Assembly: GCA_002877875.1 (NCBI GenBank)
Contig: PNIE01000096.1
Span: 1 to 8,796 of the forward strand
Reading direction: 5' to 3'
DNA length: 8,796 nucleotides
DNA from: Caldimicrobium thiodismutans
GTDB taxonomy: Bacteria > Desulfobacterota > Thermodesulfobacteria > Thermodesulfobacteriales > Thermodesulfobacteriaceae
The notes below the pieces were generated by a model, which worked only from the letters and a program-made list of their open reading frames with translations, made no database searches and was not told the origin of the DNA. Made by a program: the position numbers and the translations under genes. This document shows positions 6,770-8,796 of this stretch, in pieces. How positions within the stretch are numbered: position 1 is the first letter of the stretch; every line of letters begins with the position of its first letter.

Positions 6770-7261
6770 TTACTTCACGGGTTTGAGAGATTTTCTGTAT
6801 TTAGGAGGGACCATTTCAGGAAATTGGGTATAGTGGAGAACTCCCCTTTCGTCATAGTAAAAATAAATAGTTCTCTTTTCTTTTTTTAGATCTAAATCTT
6901 CAGAGAGGTTTTTATTATCTGAAGTATTTCCTTGAGGATCATCAAGGGTTAAGTAATTTTTTAAAACCTCAAATTTTTTCTCTCCAATACCTTTTACCTT
7001 TTTCAATTCCTCTAAATTTTTAAAACCACCTATTTTATCACGATATTCTATAATATTTTTAGCCGTAACCTCACCAATGCCTGGCAAACTTTTTAACTCT
7101 TCTAAGGTGGCCTTATTGAGATTAATTTTATTTTGAGAAAATAAAGACCCTTCTGAAAAAAGAAGAATAAATAAAATGAATAAAAAAACTTTTTTAGTAA
7201 ATGTTAAGGGGGCCAAAGCCCCTTTTTGTGAAATTTTACTTTTATTTTGGTTTACACGCAT
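6770..7261 (-). CDS. ComEA-like helix-hairpin-helix protein with C-terminal DUF4124-like segment
   Basis: This is a probable periplasmic or membrane-anchored DNA-binding protein of 163 residues. A basic N-terminus leads into a hydrophobic segment (about 25-35, after KK) that reads as a signal peptide or anchor. Residues 47-104 form the paired helix-hairpin-helix of ComEA: INLNKATLEELKSLPGIGEV and VKGIGEKKFEVLKNYL. Such domains bind double-stranded DNA without sequence preference during uptake. An acidic/basic linker (105-130) is followed by IYFYYDERGVLHYTQFP (132-148), which resembles the DUF4124 pattern (hydrophobic-Y-x-x-x-D-x-x-G-V-x-H/Y-T), an unusual addition. The start overlaps dsrC by 10 bp, has no good ribosome binding site and is the only ATG before the hydrophobic segment; TTG at codon 16 is the only other common start. 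Role in competence here is not established. Confidence 0.8.
   Translation of the reverse strand: MRVNQNKSKISQKGALAPLTFTKKVFLFILFILLFSEGSLFSQNKINLNKATLEELKSLPGIGEVTAKNIIEYRDKIGGFKNLEELKKVKGIGEKKFEVLKNYLTLDDPQGNTSDNKNLSEDLDLKKEKRTIYFYYDERGVLHYTQFPEMVPPKYRKSLKPVK
7206..7225. terminator. GC-rich hairpin just after dsrC, inside the start of the comEA frame
   Basis: AAGGGG (7206-7211) pairs perfectly with CCCCTT (7219-7224); a longer plus-strand pairing with a G-U wobble reaches 7225. It starts 27 bp after the dsrC stop. On the minus strand it is followed by AACATTTACT, a poor U-run, so it may act as a partial terminator or as a 3' stabiliser of dsrC mRNA, reducing comEA-HAD expression. On the plus strand it is followed directly by T's and could stop antisense transcripts. 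It encodes comEA residues about 13-19, so it lies within the proposed reading frame. Confidence 0.45.
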
Positions 7262-7572
7262 CCTGTAGGTTTGGGAAGGCCTGCCATCTTACAGGCACCC
7301 TTTCCTGGACCAGAAGGGAAAAGTTCATAAATCTTCTTAAGAGGATATCCAGTAACCTTAGAAAGAATTCTTACCATAGGGGCAACCCCATTCTTTCTAA
7401 AATAATCCTGAAGAACGTTAATTACCTTCCAGTGTTCCTCTGTGAGCTCCTGAATTCCCTCTTGTTCTTTAACATACTCAACCCATTCCTTACACCAGGC
7501 ATCAAGCCCTCCTAGTAAAAAGCCGTCCTCATCAACCTCAAAAACTTTACCTTTGTACTCAACTGTTGGCAT
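7252..7572 (-). CDS. dsrC: DsrC, sulfur-carrier protein of dissimilatory sulfite reduction
   Basis: DsrC is a small cytoplasmic sulfur carrier: DsrAB leaves a trisulfide across its two C-terminal cysteines, and the DsrMKJOP membrane complex is thought to reduce it. The 106-residue chain has the family length. Its C-terminal arm, GACKMAGLPKPTGCV, carries both redox cysteines, Cys94 and the penultimate Cys105, spaced 11 apart as in true DsrC and unlike TusE or RspA-type relatives that lack one. Cys27 is an extra cysteine. A strong ribosome binding site, GGAGGTGA, stands 4 nt before the ATG. The promoter at 7629-7656 and a palindrome at 7593-7609 lie upstream. No dsrAB or other dsr gene is in the window, in line with the frequent isolated position of dsrC. 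It indicates a sulfate/sulfite reducer or sulfur disproportionator. Confidence 0.96.
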   Translation of the reverse strand: MPTVEYKGKVFEVDEDGFLLGGLDAWCKEWVEYVKEQEGIQELTEEHWKVINVLQDYFRKNGVAPMVRILSKVTGYPLKKIYELFPSGPGKGACKMAGLPKPTGCV

Positions 7573-7592
7573 AGCTTCACCTCCCTTTATTT

Positions 7593-7609
7593 TTTAGTAA
7601 TTTACTAAA
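7593..7609. promoter_or_regulatory. Perfect AT palindrome in the dsrC leader (candidate operator)
   Basis: TTTAGTAA (7593-7600), one central T, then TTACTAAA (7602-7609) form a perfect 8-bp inverted repeat between the -10 box and the dsrC ribosome binding site. The symmetry and placement fit a dimeric repressor site. As RNA it would make only a weak A-U hairpin with a one-base loop, so a DNA operator is more likely. The regulator is not in the window. Confidence 0.45.
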
Positions 7610-7628
7610 TTTTTCTTATTGTGTTTCT

Positions 7629-7656
7629 ACCGTATCGATTTTTCACCATTTGTCAA
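7629..7656 (-). promoter_or_regulatory. Probable sigma-70-type promoter of dsrC
   Basis: On the minus strand the -35 box is a perfect TTGACA (7651-7656), followed after 16 bp by TACGGT (7629-7634), which keeps the most conserved TA...T positions of the -10 box. Transcription would start at about 7622, giving a leader of about 50 nt that contains the palindrome and the ribosome binding site. Confidence 0.55.
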
Positions 7657-7683
7657 GAGCTAAAAATAAATTTTAACATATTA

Positions 7684-7702
7684 TTATCTTTTTTAAAGAT
7701 AA
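7684..7702 (-). terminator. A/T-only hairpin overlapping the GNAT stop codon
   Basis: TTATCTTT (7684-7691) and AAAGATAA (7695-7702) form a perfect 8-bp inverted repeat with a 3-nt loop spanning the TAA stop. It has one G-C pair per stem and no strong U-run, so at best it is a weak terminator of the SPOR-GNAT unit. In a thermophile such a stem would be unstable. Confidence 0.3.
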
Positions 7703-8154
7703 CCGATTTCTTTAATCATGGGAATTTCATCACATTCAGGAAACTTACTACATCTAATACAATCAGTCCACACTTTTTGAGGTAACTCCTGTTTATTTAT
7801 TTCTTTAAACCCTAATTTTTTAAAAAAAGGGGGAGAAGTTGTCAAAACAAAAACTTTTGGAATTCCAAGCTCTTTAGCCTCATTTAAACAGGCCTCAACA
7901 AGTTTGGCTCCTATCCCCTTACCTTGATATTCCTCACTAACTACCAAAGATCTTATCTCCGCAAGATCCTCCCAAACTATATGCAAAGAAGCTGCTCCCA
8001 CAATCAAATCTTTATCCTCACATACGTAAAACTCTCTAACTTTTTCGTAAAGCTCAGAAAGTGGTCGTGGTATTACATCGCCTCTTTTAGAAAAATGAAG
8101 TATAAGTTTATAAATATATTTAACATCTGATAATTTAGCTTTTCTAATAATCAC
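7693..8154 (-). CDS. GNAT N-acetyltransferase, probable short ArgA-type N-acetylglutamate synthase
   Basis: This is a GCN5-related acetyltransferase of 153 residues that should use acetyl-CoA to acetylate glutamate, the first step of arginine synthesis. The acetyl-CoA loop is QGKGIG (Gln77, Gly80, Gly82) after the strand AEIRSLVVS. FFKKLGFKEI (110-119) is the usual GNAT C-terminal element. The tail LPQKVWTDCIRCSKFPECDE (124-143) with Cys132, Cys135 and Cys141 is typical, as I recall it, of the short ArgA-like proteins of many bacteria. It may bind a metal or simply be structural. Translation starts at GTG; an AAGGA lies about 14 nt upstream, farther than usual. The start was kept because it gives the family beginning MIIRKAKLSDV and a stop codon lies just upstream in frame. 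It follows the SPOR gene by 25 bp. Confidence 0.85.
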   Translation of the reverse strand: MIIRKAKLSDVKYIYKLILHFSKRGDVIPRPLSELYEKVREFYVCEDKDLIVGAASLHIVWEDLAEIRSLVVSEEYQGKGIGAKLVEACLNEAKELGIPKVFVLTTSPPFFKKLGFKEINKQELPQKVWTDCIRCSKFPECDEIPMIKEIGYL

Positions 8155-8179
8155 AAAAGTTTTTACAATCCTTAATTAT

Positions 8180-8796
8180 TTAAAGCTCTACAATAAAGGG
8201 TTTCTCTATCCCCAATTTTTCTTTAACCTTCCCAATTAATTTTTCAGCCTCATCTCGGGAAGAATAACCCCCAATCAAAACTTTATATAAAATCTTACCA
8301 TCCGAGTTTATTTCTTTAATCATGGCGGTAAATCCCTCTCTCCCTGCTTTTTCTTTAAGAGCTAAAGCCTTATCCTTCTGAGAAAAAGCCCCTATTTGAA
8401 TAAAATAACCATGTTCTTTGATATGCGAGGCAATCTGAGCAACCTCTTTTTTAGTATAAGAAGGTTTTTCCTCTTTGGTATGCCCTTGTTTTTCCTCTGA
8501 CTTCTTTACTACTTCTGTTTTTTTAGGGGTCTTAGGTGCCTTAGTCTCTTCTTTTACTGGTTTTTCAACCTGAGGAGCTGGTGCCTGAGCTTTAACCTCT
8601 TCTTTGGGTTTTTCAGTAAGGTTTGCTACTGTTTGATTACCTGGAGTTAAAGCTGTCTCGTTTTGGGTCTCCTTGGTAGAAGAAGTAACATTTTCAGTCT
8701 GATTAGTAACTGCAGAGGGAGATATTCCTTCTGACTTTAAAGCAATTTCTTCTCCTTCGCGTTTACCCCCTATCTTTGTCCCAATCCAAACCCCTA
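8180..8796 (-). CDS. SPOR-domain protein, N-terminus beyond the window
   Basis: The open frame runs into the window edge, leaving the C-terminal 204 residues. The last ~76 residues, from GYFIQIGAFSQKDKALALKE to KPFIVEL, are a SPOR domain, which binds glycan strands stripped of stem peptides at division sites. The conserved Y-x-hydrophobic-Q-hydrophobic-G-x-F and the second half, LYKVLIGGYSSRDEA, are clear. Before it lies a ~115-residue low-complexity linker rich in Pro, Lys, Glu, Thr and Asn, the usual periplasmic tether. A cytoplasmic tail and one membrane helix are expected upstream; the first visible residues (GVWIGTKIGGK) may be just after that helix. It may be FtsN-like or another SPOR protein. 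It is followed by the GNAT gene at 25 bp. Confidence 0.87.
   Translation of the reverse strand, partial: GVWIGTKIGGKREGEEIALKSEGISPSAVTNQTENVTSSTKETQNETALTPGNQTVANLTEKPKEEVKAQAPAPQVEKPVKEETKAPKTPKKTEVVKKSEEKQGHTKEEKPSYTKKEVAQIASHIKEHGYFIQIGAFSQKDKALALKEKAGREGFTAMIKEINSDGKILYKVLIGGYSSRDEAEKLIGKVKEKLGIEKPFIVEL

Noticed and set aside
7201..7515. Plus-strand 104-codon ORF opposite dsrC
   Set aside because: It is a shadow of dsrC and the comEA start; dsrC itself is unmistakable.
8521..8760. Pro/Lys/Glu/Thr-rich stretch in the SPOR protein as a possible tandem repeat
   Set aside because: The composition is biased but no regular repeat unit is seen; it is an ordinary flexible periplasmic linker.
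314..8796. CRISPR array, complete insertion sequence or phage module
   Set aside because: No direct repeats with regular spacing, no transposase or phage gene and no paired terminal repeats around a cargo were seen.

Overview
The window looks like a piece of chromosome from an AT-rich, probably thermophilic, sulfur-metabolising anaerobe. The best guess is the Thermodesulfobacteriota (Thermodesulfobacterium or Caldimicrobium type). The reasons are a canonical dsrC with both redox cysteines, compact Lys/Glu/Ile-rich proteins, a c-type-heme chemoreceptor and overall low GC. The lineage is an inference; no marker here fixes the species.

Layout. Bases 1-313 (+) are the 3' four-fifths of a tmRNA (ssrA), with all four pseudoknots and the tag ANDYSYALAA visible; its 5' end lies before the window. 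Bases 314-691 are an AT-rich stretch without a confident gene. It holds one 20-codon minus-strand ORF that has an excellent ribosome binding site and a Tat-like start but stops early, plus two hairpins near the next gene. Everything else is on the minus strand. Read in the direction of transcription (high to low coordinates) it is: a SPOR-domain protein cut by the window edge (8180-8796), an ArgA-type GNAT N-acetyltransferase (7693-8154), dsrC (7252-7572), a ComEA-like helix-hairpin-helix protein with an added DUF4124-like tail (6770-7261), a REG-2-like HAD hydrolase (6094-6765), hyuA (4020-5969), hyuB (2479-4032) and a heme-binding methyl-accepting chemotaxis protein (692-2434).

Transcription units inferred from spacing: SPOR plus GNAT (25 bp apart); dsrC-comEA-HAD (10 bp overlap, then 4 bp gap) behind a TTGACA promoter with a perfect AT palindrome just upstream of the dsrC ribosome binding site; hyuA-hyuB (13 bp overlap) behind a TATAAT box and without a Shine-Dalgarno sequence; and the chemoreceptor 44 bp after hyuB, either co-transcribed or with its own promoter.

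Functional picture. DsrC carries sulfur during dissimilatory sulfite reduction. HyuAB is an ATP-dependent lactam/hydantoin hydrolase-type complex of unknown exact substrate. The GNAT probably makes N-acetylglutamate for arginine synthesis. The chemoreceptor probably reads a redox or gas signal through a periplasmic heme. I see no CRISPR, complete mobile element, phage gene or obvious new multi-gene system. The most unusual points are the dsrC palindrome, the ComEA-DUF4124 fusion with a hairpin at the dsrC/comEA junction, the truncated Tat-like ORF, and the SD-less hyuA.
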